A stretch of 16,125 nt of DNA from Anaerolineaceae bacterium (GCA_021107195.1 JAIOTF010000183.1:1-16125), one strand, 5' to 3'; positions 1-6,954 are shown, numbered from the stretch's first letter. A program made the numbers and translations. The notes: generated by a model not told the origin, from the letters alone.

Positions 1-167
1 TCAAGAACTGGTGGTGGGAAGCAGACATGATTGTTACCGGGGAGATGCGGGCTGCCCTGCAGACCGCCTTCCAGCATTTCCTTGCCTATCTTGGCGCAGA
101 TCACGTCGAGCTTGCGCCGGCCGCGGCTGAAGTGCAGGGTTTGGGTTGGGTGAACCCGCTTACTTAG
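1..167 (+). CDS. C-terminal fragment of a protein, possibly a winged-helix / YcaQ (AlkZ)-like family member
   Basis: The reading frame is open from base 3 to the TAG at 165-167 and gives the last 54 residues of a protein whose start lies outside the window. The fragment begins KNWWWEAD, continues with a helix MRAALQTAFQHFLAYLGAD, and ends in a short Ala-rich and Trp-containing tail. A tryptophan-rich turn followed by an amphipathic helix ending in "FLGA" resembles the C-terminus of winged-helix DNA-glycosylase-like proteins (the former DUF1006, YcaQ/AlkZ group). That is from memory of the family and is weak. No catalytic motif is in the visible part, so the function is unproven. It converges on the minus-strand tRNA-Ser, and the hairpin at 188-212 lies between them. 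Confidence 0.5.
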   Translation, partial: KNWWWEADMIVTGEMRAALQTAFQHFLAYLGADHVELAPAAAEVQGLGWVNPLT

Positions 168-175
168 GACATATG

Positions 176-212
176 GTTTAAAAAGAAACTGGCCGGCAAT
201 TTACCGGCCAGT
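176..212 (-). terminator. Rho-independent terminator of tRNA-Ser
   Basis: A perfect 9-bp stem, ACTGGCCGG (188-196) with CCGGCCAGT (204-212), encloses a 7-nt loop. Read on the minus strand it is followed by a T-rich run (TTTCTTTTT, from 187 downward), as expected for an intrinsic terminator 8 bases past the tRNA 3' end. It may also stop the convergent + strand gene, though the + side has only a short T run. Confidence 0.8.
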
Positions 213-217
213 AAATT

Positions 218-311
<94 letters not shown>

Positions 312-333
312 ACATGCTTGATTAAGCAGGCCA

Positions 334-362
334 ATTATAGCAGAGACTGCCTTAAATTTCCA
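334..362 (-). promoter_or_regulatory. Promoter of tRNA-Ser
   Basis: On the minus strand TGGAAA (357-362, four of six matches to TTGACA), a 17-bp spacer and a consensus TATAAT (334-339) preceded by TGC (extended -10) predict a start near 327, about 16 bases before the mature tRNA 5' end. The -35 overlaps the last codons and stop of the beta-CASP gene. Confidence 0.65.
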
Positions 363-1745
363 CGACCGTATTCTTTTCAGGGAAAGAAACCGAATCGAAG
401 CCTGTGGCCTTGATCTTTTCCATCAGGGGCATTGCCCCGCGCGCTTCGCCGTGCACCAGGAAGATATGTTTCAAACTGTCCCGGGATGCTTGCGCAAACG
501 TAACAGCATTTCCTGCCCGGCATGGGCAGACAGACCGCCAATGGTCACTACTTCTGCCTTGCGGTGAAATTCTTCGCCAAAAATGCGTACCCGTTTTTCC
601 TGTTCGGCCAGGCGACGGCCCAAGGTGTGGGGCGCCTGCCAGGAGACGATCAGGATCGTGTTTTTCGGATTCTCAATATTGTTCCGCAGATGGTGCAGAA
701 TGCGCCCGGTTTCGGCCATGCCTGAAGCCGAGATGATCACCATTGAACCTTTTTTCCTGTTGATCGCTTTGGATTCTTCCACTGAGCGGGTGTAGGTCAG
801 ATTCTTGAATGACAATGCGGGATGGTTTCCGGCTTCCACAAACTGGCGGGTTTCTTCATCGAAATATTTGGAATATTTACGGAACACATCTGAAGCATTT
901 ACCGCCAGCGGGCTGTCGACATACACCGGAATAGGAGGAATCTCCTTTTCAGTGACCATCCGGTTGAGGTCATAGACCAGTTCTTGCGTGCGACCCACAG
1001 CAAAGGAAGGAATGATGATCTTTCCCCTGCGTGCCACAGTGCGTTTTACTGTATCCCGAAATTCAATATAAGCATCTTCGGGGTCGCGGTGGGTTTTATC
1101 GCCATAGGTGCATTCCATCATCAGGTAATCTGCATTTTCCGGCAGGACCGGATCACGCAGCAGCGGCAGCTTCAAACGGCCAATATCGCCGGAGAACCAT
1201 AAGCGCAGTTTGCGTCCATTCTCTTCAATATCCAGCACCACACCTGCTGAACCCAGGATATGGCCGGCTTCCACAAAGTGCACCGTCACACCAGGGACGG
1301 GTTCAAAATGCTGTTCGTATTCCACAGGCCGGAATTGCTGCACAGCTTGTTCGGCATCTTCGATTGTATACAGCGGTTCCATTGGCGGCAGGCCTTTTTT
1401 GCGCCGCTTTTTATTGACGTATTTTACGTCGGCTTCCTGGATGTAGCCCGAGTCACGCAGCATTATATTGGCCAGGGCGCAGGTGCCTTCAGTGGCATAG
1501 ATCGGCCCGCCGAATCCATGTTTGACCAGATTGGGGATGTTGCCGCTGTGGTCAATATGGGCGTGTGAAAGCAGTACTGCATCCACATCTTTGGGATCAT
1601 AAGCAAATTCATGATTGCATCTGTAACATTCACTGCGCTTACCTTGAAACAATCCACATTCCAACAGCAAGCGGTGTCCATTGATCTTCAGGAGATGCTG
1701 GGAACCGGTTACGGTTTGTGCCGCGCCGTTAAATTGAATCTTCAT
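352..1745 (-). CDS. MBL-fold / beta-CASP RNA-processing hydrolase, interrupted by a -1 frameshift
   Basis: This is a metallo-beta-lactamase-fold protein of the beta-CASP (CPSF73/Ysh1-like) exonuclease group, which cuts RNA using two zinc ions. Visible features, numbered from the ATG, are the zinc motif SHAHIDH (H61, H63, D65, H66), a further His in AGHILGSA, the metal Asp in WFSGDIGR, beta-CASP motif A around VDSPLAV, and motif B LSAHAG. The ATG at 1745 is chosen because GAGGAAA lies 7 bases upstream; the TTG at 1760 would overlap the rnd stop. The frame of the first part runs into TGA at 471. A second frame, entered at 495, restores a family-like C-terminus with motif C (LVHGEARGAMPLMEKIK) ending at TAA 352. 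The change is one missing base in the A3 run at 496-498 (T3 on the coding strand). As written, the product lacks motif C and its last ~47 residues. This is either a broken gene or a sequence error. It starts 11 bases after rnd, so the two are probably co-transcribed. Confidence 0.88.
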
Positions 1746-1756
1746 TGCTAGTTTCC

Positions 1757-2926
1757 TCAATATTTAGCGGTGAAATTATTGTTTGGTGTTTCTGAATTTT
1801 CCAATGCATTCAATATCTGGTTGCCAAATTGTTCATATCGCCAGGGCAGATCAGCCAGAACGGGGTTTAATTCATCCAGGCTGCCTGGATTTGCATTGAC
1901 AATTGCATACAGGATGTCCCGAGGCAAGACTATATCTGACGGGACGCCAAGTTCTTGTGCAGTCTTCTTGCGCCAGTTGCGCAGGGCTTCAACCTTTGCG
2001 ATATAGCTCTGGTCAGGGCGTTTATGGTTAGAAACGCGTCGGTATGGTTTCTGTTGCATACCGCTCTTTACGAGTTTGACCAATTTTGTTCCGAGTCGCT
2101 TAATGATCTTGGGGCTCAACCCGGGCACATCATATAAAGCTTCGACATCATCCGGCATGGCTTCGGCGATGGCCAGCAAGATATTGTTATTGAGTATTTT
2201 GAAAACCGGAAGGTTAGCGGCTTTGGCACGCTTCTCGCGGTAGTCACATAGCGCTTGCAGCACAGCAAGTTGTTGGTTGGACAGCCTGCGATTACCGAGG
2301 ACTTTCCAGCATCTTTCTTTTTCGATATCATTCTTTGGCACGCTGATCTTGCAGAGACGGTTGAAATCTTCCTGAGCCAGCGCCCAACGATTCTTCTCTT
2401 CAAGGGCAGGGCGCAACTTATTCCGTACATCGATCAGAAAATGGGTATCCATGCGTGCGTATTCAAGCATTTTGGGTTTAAGGGGCCGCATTCCCCAATC
2501 AGCCCTTTGGTATTTTTTGTTTACCGCAATCCCGTAGAATTCATTGATAATTGCACCCAGTCCCAGGTTTTCCCGGCCGAGAATGCGGCTTGCCACCATT
2601 GTGTCAAACAGATTGTTGAATTCGAAATTGAAATCGCGCTTTAAACACAGGATGTCATACTCTGCGGCGTGGAAGATTTTTTCTATATTCGGGTCTTGAA
2701 ACACATTTCCGAGGGGTGTAATGTCTTTGATTGTTAACGGATCTACCAGGTAATCAGTGGTTGCAGTAGAAAACTGGATCAAACAAACTTGTTCCTGGTA
2801 AGCAAACAGGCTGTTGGATTCGGTGTCAATTGCAATGATAGGACTTTGCTGCAGGTCATCAAGCATGGTGGAGAAGGGAGCGTGCTGATCAACCCACAGC
2901 GGTGGGCGCAAGTTTGTGATGTTCAT
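1757..2926 (-). CDS. rnd: Ribonuclease D
   Basis: RNase D is a 3'-5' exoribonuclease that trims tRNA precursors and other stable RNAs in the cytoplasm. The 389 residues match the usual family length. The DEDDy exonuclease domain occupies about residues 1-190: IIAIDTESNSL (D34, E36), FHAAEYDI (D91), and EYARMDTHFL (Y156, D160). The conserved RADWGMRPL stretch is present. The C-terminal half (about 205-380) carries two HRDC-like helical domains, the second with the typical LRNWRKKTAQELGVPSDIV pattern. The ATG at 2926 has no Shine-Dalgarno sequence; a consensus TATAAT lies only 7 bases upstream, suggesting a leaderless message. It heads a likely transcription unit with the beta-CASP hydrolase and lies upstream of tRNA-Ser, a coherent RNA-metabolism context. 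Confidence 0.93.
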   Translation of the reverse strand: MNITNLRPPLWVDQHAPFSTMLDDLQQSPIIAIDTESNSLFAYQEQVCLIQFSTATTDYLVDPLTIKDITPLGNVFQDPNIEKIFHAAEYDILCLKRDFNFEFNNLFDTMVASRILGRENLGLGAIINEFYGIAVNKKYQRADWGMRPLKPKMLEYARMDTHFLIDVRNKLRPALEEKNRWALAQEDFNRLCKISVPKNDIEKERCWKVLGNRRLSNQQLAVLQALCDYREKRAKAANLPVFKILNNNILLAIAEAMPDDVEALYDVPGLSPKIIKRLGTKLVKLVKSGMQQKPYRRVSNHKRPDQSYIAKVEALRNWRKKTAQELGVPSDIVLPRDILYAIVNANPGSLDELNPVLADLPWRYEQFGNQILNALENSETPNNNFTAKY

Positions 2927-2933
2927 GGGTTTG

Positions 2934-2939
2934 ATTATA
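2934..2939 (-). promoter_or_regulatory. -10 element of rnd (leaderless)
   Basis: A consensus TATAAT on the minus strand ends 7 bases before the rnd ATG, so the predicted transcription start falls on or next to the A of the start codon. I see no good -35 hexamer at 16-18 bp. Confidence 0.55.
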
Positions 2940-2991
2940 GCGCATAATGGAATGCTTCCCGGATCGATTGAAAATTGGGGGTAAAAAAAAG

Positions 2992-3020
2992 TTAACGAAT
3001 CTTAATGGTTATGGTATATT
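2992..3020 (+). promoter_or_regulatory. Promoter of the response regulator gene
   Basis: TTAACG (2992-2997), a 17-bp spacer and TATATT (3015-3020) preceded by TGG (extended -10) predict a start near 3027, giving a ~12-base leader that contains the GGAGGGG ribosome site at 3029-3035. It is back to back with the rnd -10. Confidence 0.6.
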
Positions 3021-3038
3021 AAGAGAGTGGAGGGGCTA

Positions 3039-3713
3039 ATGGACGAAAAGATTTTGGTCATCGAAGATGATAAAACGTTATCCAGGATCCTGGAGAAAGC
3101 TCTTTCTCAGGCTGGATATCAGGTTGAAACTGTGCAGGAAGGGGAGACCGGCATCATCATTGCCGAAAATCATGACCCTGCTTTGGTCATGCTGGATTGG
3201 CGGCTGCCGGGAATGAGCGGGTTGGAAGTTGTTCAGCAATTGAGGGCCCGCTGTACGATGCCGATCCTGATGCTGACTGCAAATGATGCATTGGACGATC
3301 GTGTGCAGGGGCTTGATGCCGGTGCCGACGATTACATGACTAAACCTTTCGAGCTTGATGAATTACTCGCAAGGGTGAGGGCATTATTGCGCCGCACACA
3401 GGCCGAGCGGACCCCGCTCTTGAGTTTCGCAGATTTATCCATGGATCTACAAACTCGCGAGGTACATCGAACAGACCGGTTGATTTCGCTTACCGCCAAA
3501 GAATTTGATCTCCTGGAATTATTCTTGCGTCACCCGCGTCAGGTGCTTACCCGTGATGTTATCTTTGACCGGGTATGGCGCTATGATTTTGGGGGAACGA
3601 GCAATGTGTTGGATGTATACGTACGCTATCTGCGTCAAAAATTAGAGGAGCAAGGCGAACCACGTCTGATCCAAACTGTGCGCGGCGTGGGTTATATCCT
3701 TAAAGAAGATTAG
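3039..3713 (+). CDS. OmpR/PhoB-family response regulator
   Basis: This is a two-domain DNA-binding response regulator of 224 residues. The receiver domain (about 1-115) has the acidic pair E9/D10/D11, phosphoacceptor D53 in LDWRLPGMSG, T80 in LTAN, Y99, and K102 in TKPF. The C-terminal winged helix (about 128-222) shows LTAKEFDLLELFLRHPRQVLTR and the final NVLDVYVRYLRQKLEE and TVRGVGYIL. It binds promoter DNA after phosphorylation by a partner histidine kinase. The ATG at 3039 is preferred over the upstream GTG at 3027 because GGAGGGG sits just before it. No histidine kinase is adjacent on either side, so it is an orphan here; the kinase must be elsewhere. The target genes are not predictable. 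A bidirectional terminator follows directly. Confidence 0.92.
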   Translation: MDEKILVIEDDKTLSRILEKALSQAGYQVETVQEGETGIIIAENHDPALVMLDWRLPGMSGLEVVQQLRARCTMPILMLTANDALDDRVQGLDAGADDYMTKPFELDELLARVRALLRRTQAERTPLLSFADLSMDLQTREVHRTDRLISLTAKEFDLLELFLRHPRQVLTRDVIFDRVWRYDFGGTSNVLDVYVRYLRQKLEEQGEPRLIQTVRGVGYILKED

Positions 3714-3732
3714 CCTGCTTGATTGAGGAAAG

Positions 3733-3772
3733 AAAAGAGCGTCTCTGCTTTTTAGAAGAGACGCTCTTTTTT
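3733..3772. terminator. Bidirectional terminator between convergent genes
   Basis: A 14-bp stem, AAAAGAGCGTCTCT (3733-3746) with AGAGACGCTCTTTT (3757-3770), encloses a 10-nt loop and has T runs on both strands. It sits between the response regulator (+) and the membrane protein (-), so it can serve both. Confidence 0.9.
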
Positions 3773-3789
3773 CTTATGGCAATGGCCAT

Positions 3790-4539
3790 TTAAAATTTTC
3801 TCGCCTGACTATTATTTGAGGGATGATCACCGCCGCTGGCGGAGAGGCTGTGGTAAGTGGGTTCAGGCCGACGTAGCTGAATGTCACTTGTGCGGAGGGA
3901 ATTTCTGGGTTGGGCTGCGCGGGGTGCAGCAGTTCGGGTTGCGGCTGGCCGTGGACGCGTCATCCGGCCTGGATTGCTGAGCGGAAGACTGGAGGAGTTA
4001 TTCCTGGTGCGTGCGGGCCTTTTGCCGCTCCACAGCAGCCGTTCACCTGCAATGCTCAGTGTGCCAATAATCAGAATGCGGATCACCCAAACCATGAGGG
4101 CGACGAACACAGGCACGACTGTCGTCAATGTTGAGGGATCAATCACGGCAGCACTCTGTACACTGTGTGTGGCTATTGCCATGGAGACACCCCACCAGGT
4201 GAGGAGGGCATTCATGGTGGCAGCAAGGAACCAGGCGCCAAACAGATACCAGACCTCTTTTGGTTCATCCCGTCCTTGCTCTGGTGTGAACAAGCGAGCT
4301 ATACCCGCAAAGTCGATTCCGCAGAAGGCGATGGTCAGAATCGTTGACCAGCGTATCCCCACGAATTTCAACTCTCCCAGCAGATCACGCAGTGCAAAAT
4401 CGGTTGTGCTGTAATTGAACATCTCAAATGCAAACAATGCAGAGAAGATGATGATGCCAAACAGCGCAGCTGGTTGAACATTCAATTTCTTCATGGTAGG
4501 GAAGAACTTGCTTCCTGAACGTGTTCCTGATAAATTCAT
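3790..4539 (-). CDS. Four-helix membrane protein with Arg/Pro-rich tail, unknown function
   Basis: I do not recognise this 249-residue protein. About four hydrophobic segments are visible (roughly 24-41, 59-82, 95-122 and 139-165). The loop between segments 2 and 3 is charged (TPEQGRDEPKEVW). From residue 170 to the end there is a low-complexity, strongly basic tail rich in Arg, Pro, Ser and Ala, probably cytoplasmic and disordered, perhaps for binding nucleic acid or acidic lipid (inference only). The ATG at 4539 is chosen because AAGGAG lies 8-9 bases upstream; a TTG two codons earlier is less likely. The gene has a strong promoter with inverted repeats in and after it, which suggests tight control, and shares a bidirectional terminator with the response regulator. 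Confidence 0.75.
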   Translation of the reverse strand: MNLSGTRSGSKFFPTMKKLNVQPAALFGIIIFSALFAFEMFNYSTTDFALRDLLGELKFVGIRWSTILTIAFCGIDFAGIARLFTPEQGRDEPKEVWYLFGAWFLAATMNALLTWWGVSMAIATHSVQSAAVIDPSTLTTVVPVFVALMVWVIRILIIGTLSIAGERLLWSGKRPARTRNNSSSLPLSNPGRMTRPRPAATRTAAPRAAQPRNSLRTSDIQLRRPEPTYHSLSASGGDHPSNNSQARKF

Positions 4540-4596
4540 GGCCAAATCTCCTTTTCAACTCTCACAGGCCTTTTATGAAGGCAAAACCCAAATATA

Positions 4597-4613
4597 GAAT
4601 GAACGTTCTATTC
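4597..4613. promoter_or_regulatory. Operator-like inverted repeat downstream of the promoter
   Basis: The core GAACGTTC (4601-4608) is a perfect palindrome flanked by GAAT on the left and ATTC on the right (4597-4613). It lies just downstream of the predicted transcription start of the membrane protein gene. TetR-type operators often look like this; the regulator is unknown. Confidence 0.5.
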
Positions 4614-4622
4614 CTTGAAAAT

Positions 4623-4651
4623 ATTATAGAACATATATTCAAAAGAGTCAA
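4623..4651 (-). promoter_or_regulatory. Strong sigma-70-type promoter with a LexA-like box in the spacer
   Basis: On the minus strand TTGACT (4646-4651), exactly 17 bp, and TATAAT (4623-4628) predict a start near 4616 and a ~77-base leader for the membrane protein gene. The spacer contains GAATATATGTTC (4629-4640), one base away from the perfect dyad GAACATATGTTC, the Gram-positive-type SOS box (GAAC-N4-GTTC), which is also reported for a Chloroflexota LexA. A repressor bound there would cover the promoter. Confidence 0.7.
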
Positions 4652-4670
4652 GAGGTAATTTTTGAAGATT

Positions 4671-4714
4671 AAATTAAAAGAAATCCACCCTTTTGTTTTA
4701 TAGGTAGATTTCTT
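4671..4714 (-). terminator. Probable terminator of the aldo/keto reductase gene
   Basis: On the minus strand AAGAAATCTACC (4703-4714) pairs with GGTGGATTTCTT (4678-4689), with one mismatch and a 13-nt loop, and is followed by TTTAATTT. It lies 23 bases past the stop of the reductase. Confidence 0.6.
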
Positions 4715-4737
4715 ACAGAGGTATTCTTACTGATGAT

Positions 4738-5592
4738 TCAGGTAAAAAGTGGCGTATATGCTGATGCACTTGAAATCATTTCTTCCTGTTCTGTGTTAGA
4801 CATTGGCGTAAAGTGCTGGCAAGCTTTAATCACGTTGGGCAGAATCATTACATCACACGGTGTGCATATCCCGGTAATTCCCTGGCTTAATGCAAAATCA
4901 ACCGCTTTTTGGATCATTCCTTCTTCTGTAAACGGTTGGTACCAGGTGTTGTGGGTTTTTGTCAGATCGCCCCAAGGTCCACGGGCAACGTATTTGATGC
5001 CCATCATACCAACATCTTTTTTCTGACATACAGCGACCAATTCCTGGGCAGCTTCTCGATAACGCGGATTATTATACAGTACAAAACTTACCGGGAATAA
5101 GACGCTGTCAAAAGTGAACCGGCGCAGCGCTTCCAGCATGATTTCTGGCGTTTGAAGTCCATGTCCGGTGATCCCGATATGTTTGATCAACCCCGCATGG
5201 CGCGCATCGATCATTGCTTCCAAAGCGCCGCTCGTTGCTGTCGCATCGTCCAATTCTTCCATAGACGTAACAGCGTGGATTTGATACAGATCAAAATAGT
5301 CAATGCCCAAACGTTTGAAGGATTCGCCCAATTCTTTTGCGGCTCCGGCTTTGGTGCGTTCCATTGTCTTGCAGCCGAGGAAGAATTGTTCACGGATTGA
5401 TTTCATCCAGTGAGCGATCTGGTCTTCGGCATTGCCATAACTTGGAGCGATGTCGATATGTGTGATCCCGGCATCAATCACTTGCTGCATGGCGATGTCT
5501 GCCTCTTCTTGCGAAACGAATCCCAGCGCACAGGCGCCAAAAATGGCCACCGTGCTTTCATGTCCGGTTCGACCGAAACGTCTCGTATTCAT
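4738..5592 (-). CDS. Aldo/keto reductase family protein
   Basis: This 284-residue NAD(P)H-dependent oxidoreductase of the aldo/keto reductase superfamily has a TIM-barrel fold. The catalytic tetrad is visible: D47 and Y52 in HIDIAPSYGNAE, K75 in LGCKT, and H106 in YQIHAV. The N-terminus RRFGRTGHESTVAIFGACALG is typical. The segment LGIDYFDLYQIH and the later GHGLQTPEI and GIKYVARGPWG resemble family members that often carry a C-terminal Fe-S domain. Here the protein ends without a CxxCxxC motif; the only cysteine motif near the end is GICTPCDV, so no ferredoxin domain is present. The ATG at 5592 is chosen for its AAAGGAG site; upstream in-frame ATGs lie within the dyad/leader. Its substrate cannot be predicted. 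It is a single-gene unit with its own promoter, dyad and terminator. Confidence 0.9.
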   Translation of the reverse strand: MNTRRFGRTGHESTVAIFGACALGFVSQEEADIAMQQVIDAGITHIDIAPSYGNAEDQIAHWMKSIREQFFLGCKTMERTKAGAAKELGESFKRLGIDYFDLYQIHAVTSMEELDDATATSGALEAMIDARHAGLIKHIGITGHGLQTPEIMLEALRRFTFDSVLFPVSFVLYNNPRYREAAQELVAVCQKKDVGMMGIKYVARGPWGDLTKTHNTWYQPFTEEGMIQKAVDFALSQGITGICTPCDVMILPNVIKACQHFTPMSNTEQEEMISSASAYTPLFT

Positions 5593-5608
5593 AACATCTC
5601 CTTTGAGC

Positions 5609-5627
5609 CATATCATCATGTGATATG
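5609..5627. promoter_or_regulatory. Inverted repeat at the start of the aldo/keto reductase transcript
   Basis: CATATCA (5609-5615) and TGATATG (5621-5627) are perfect 7-bp arms around 5 bases. The dyad lies at the predicted transcription start, as a repressor operator would. Confidence 0.5.
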
Positions 5628-5632
5628 CCACT

Positions 5633-5661
5633 ATTGTATAGAAGAGTTATGCTGAATTCAA
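5633..5661 (-). promoter_or_regulatory. Promoter of the aldo/keto reductase gene
   Basis: On the minus strand TTGAAT (5656-5661), 17 bp, and TACAAT (5633-5638) predict a start near 5626, about 34 bases before the ATG. Confidence 0.6.
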
Positions 5662-5733
5662 ATCTTTTTGATGATGAATTTGTTGTCTGCAATAGGAGCA
5701 GAACGTACGAAAGAAGTCCTGTGATGTGCGTGT

Positions 5734-5847
5734 ATGAAAGCTTTGTGTTTCAGATTGTTAATTCAAGCCGGTTCCGGCGGCCGGCAGGCGATCCATACCT
5801 ACCGTGAAACGATGCGCCAGGTGCTGGACAGTTTACTGGGTGATTGA
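5734..5847 (+). pseudogene. Possible C-terminal gene remnant in a 350-base intergenic region
   Basis: The stretch between 5593 and 5943 has no convincing complete gene. A 37-residue + strand frame ends at TGA 5845-5847 and its last part, RQAIHTYRETMRQVLDSLLG, looks like real protein. The DNA there is GC-rich while the sequence upstream is AT-rich. There is no ribosome site before the ATG at 5734. I read it as the leftover 3' end of a gene, family unknown; chance is possible. Confidence 0.25.
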
Positions 5848-5906
5848 GCAAGGCAATGTTAAATTTTTACAACATCGCTGCTTCTGTGTAATGCCAGATA
5901 GAACAA

Positions 5907-5934
5907 GTCCCCCAAAAGATATTTTTTGGGGGAC
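5907..5934 (-). terminator. Terminator-like hairpin after the dimethylargininase gene
   Basis: GTCCCCCAAAA (5907-5917) and TTTTGGGGGAC (5924-5934) form a perfect 11-bp stem with a 6-nt loop, 9 bases past the stop of the minus-strand gene. The following T run is short (TTGTT), so termination may be moderate. Confidence 0.7.
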
Positions 5935-5943
5935 AGCGCGGTT

Positions 5944-6723
5944 TTAGAACCGCAGCGAAAGGCAGCTTAAGCCGCCGTCCATCTTGCGGAATTCAGACAT
6001 CTCCAACAGCATCAGGTTAAACCCTTCGGCAGCCAGCAATACCGCAGTTTGCGGGAAGCCGGCGGCGAAGATCACATAATCATTGACGCGAATGCAGTTG
6101 GACGCATAGCGCGCCTCGTCCGGTGTTTGCAGGACATAATAGTTTTTGAATTGTGCCAGGCCTGCCAATGCCTTGTCCAACAGCATTATGCCGTTGCCAA
6201 GATAACTCAATCCGCTTTTGAGATGCAGCAGGCCGTCCATGCCGCGGATATCAATTTCGCTGGTGGTGAAGCCACCCGCTTGCAGATGTTTGGCTAACTG
6301 GCGTGCGCCCTCCGGGTTGGTGCGTGCCGACACGCCAATGAGGAAATGATCGCCGGCCTGGCAGATATCGCCGCCATCCACTGTGCCGGGAGCTTCAATG
6401 GTGCGGATGTCCTCATAGTGGTTTTTAAGTACGGCGTGGATGGCTGCTGTTTCGCCTTTGCGGCTATCGGCGCCGGGGCGGGTGATCACCGCCATTTTTG
6501 GGGTCAACACGGCCGTATCTTCCACAAAGGTTGAATCCGGGAAACGCGAATCAGCTTCCAGCGTGGTCACCTGCAAGCCGCATCTTTCCAGTGTCTGGCA
6601 ATAAGCGGTGTGTTGTTCAAGCGCATGGGCGAGTTCCGGCGCTCCCAGATCGGCGGTAGTGATTCCCGCAGCAAAGCTCTCGCCGGGTACCCGTGTGATG
6701 GCTTTTGTGAATTGCATAGTCAT
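5944..6723 (-). CDS. Dimethylarginine dimethylaminohydrolase (DDAH)-like amidinotransferase-fold hydrolase
   Basis: The protein belongs to the guanidino-group-modifying superfamily and most resembles N-omega,N-omega-dimethylarginine dimethylaminohydrolase, which converts methylated arginine to citrulline and dimethylamine. Visible features, numbered from the ATG at 6723 (259 residues), are the N-terminal AITRVPGESFAAGITTADLGAP, DSTFVEDTAVL (D63, E68, D69), the TVDGGD block near 115-119, catalytic H167 in LLHLKSGLSYLG, and catalytic C254 near the C-terminus in GGLSCLSLRF. All expected catalytic residues are therefore present. The start could be the ATG at 6723 or the one at 6717. Neither has a good ribosome site; the 29-residue ORF ending 13 bases upstream may feed ribosomes to it. 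A related specificity (arginine or another guanidine substrate) cannot be excluded. Confidence 0.88.
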   Translation of the reverse strand: MTMQFTKAITRVPGESFAAGITTADLGAPELAHALEQHTAYCQTLERCGLQVTTLEADSRFPDSTFVEDTAVLTPKMAVITRPGADSRKGETAAIHAVLKNHYEDIRTIEAPGTVDGGDICQAGDHFLIGVSARTNPEGARQLAKHLQAGGFTTSEIDIRGMDGLLHLKSGLSYLGNGIMLLDKALAGLAQFKNYYVLQTPDEARYASNCIRVNDYVIFAAGFPQTAVLLAAEGFNLMLLEMSEFRKMDGGLSCLSLRF

Positions 6724-6736
6724 GAATGGGCTGGGA

Positions 6737-6826
6737 TTATCCTTCAACCTGGAAGCCAACCTTGATCGCTGCCTGCCGGCAGGATATTTTTCCGTCTTTG
6801 ATCTTCTGGTATGTATGGTCTGACAT
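6737..6826 (-). CDS. 29-residue ORF upstream of DDAH (leader peptide or small protein)
   Basis: The frame starts at ATG 6826 with a near-ideal ribosome site (CAGGAGGAAGTT) directly before it and stops at TAA 6737, 13 bases before the DDAH start. It begins MSDHTYQKIKDGK and continues ISCRQAAIKVGFQVEG. It is too basic to be a membrane peptide. The good initiation site, combined with the poor one of the next gene, suggests translational coupling. It could also be a small protein in its own right, or the stub of a decayed gene. I do not recognise it. Confidence 0.55.
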   Translation of the reverse strand: MSDHTYQKIKDGKISCRQAAIKVGFQVEG

Positions 6827-6862
6827 AACTTCCTCCTGTGCGATTACCGGGTCGGCAAAAAA

Positions 6863-6891
6863 ATTATTTCATTATCGATGAATTTTTGCAA
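6863..6891 (-). promoter_or_regulatory. Candidate promoter of the leader ORF / DDAH unit
   Basis: On the minus strand TTGCAA (6886-6891), 17 bp, and AATAAT (6863-6868) predict a start near 6856, about 30 bases before the small ORF. It lies immediately downstream of the cold-shock gene terminator. Confidence 0.5.
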
Positions 6892-6907
6892 GAGGATGGA
6901 AAACAAA

Positions 6908-6932
6908 AGTGCGGCGCATTAAGCGCCGCACT
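6908..6932 (-). terminator. Terminator of the cold-shock gene
   Basis: AGTGCGGCGC (6908-6917) pairs perfectly with GCGCCGCACT (6923-6932) around a 5-nt loop. T-rich sequence follows on the minus strand (TTTGTTTTCC), with an even better T run on the + side, so it can act in both directions. Confidence 0.85.
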
Positions 6933-6954
6933 CTCTTTTTTTGGCTTACAAAGC

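Noticed and set aside
404..736. A 110-residue + strand frame
   Set aside because: It lies antisense to the beta-CASP gene, has no ribosome site and no recognisable protein features.
3881..4414. A 177-residue + strand frame opposite the membrane protein
   Set aside because: The minus strand has a ribosome site, promoter and membrane helices; the + frame is Arg/Ser-rich shadow sequence.
4738..5592. A C-terminal ferredoxin domain in the aldo/keto reductase
   Set aside because: The protein ends without the required cluster of cysteines.
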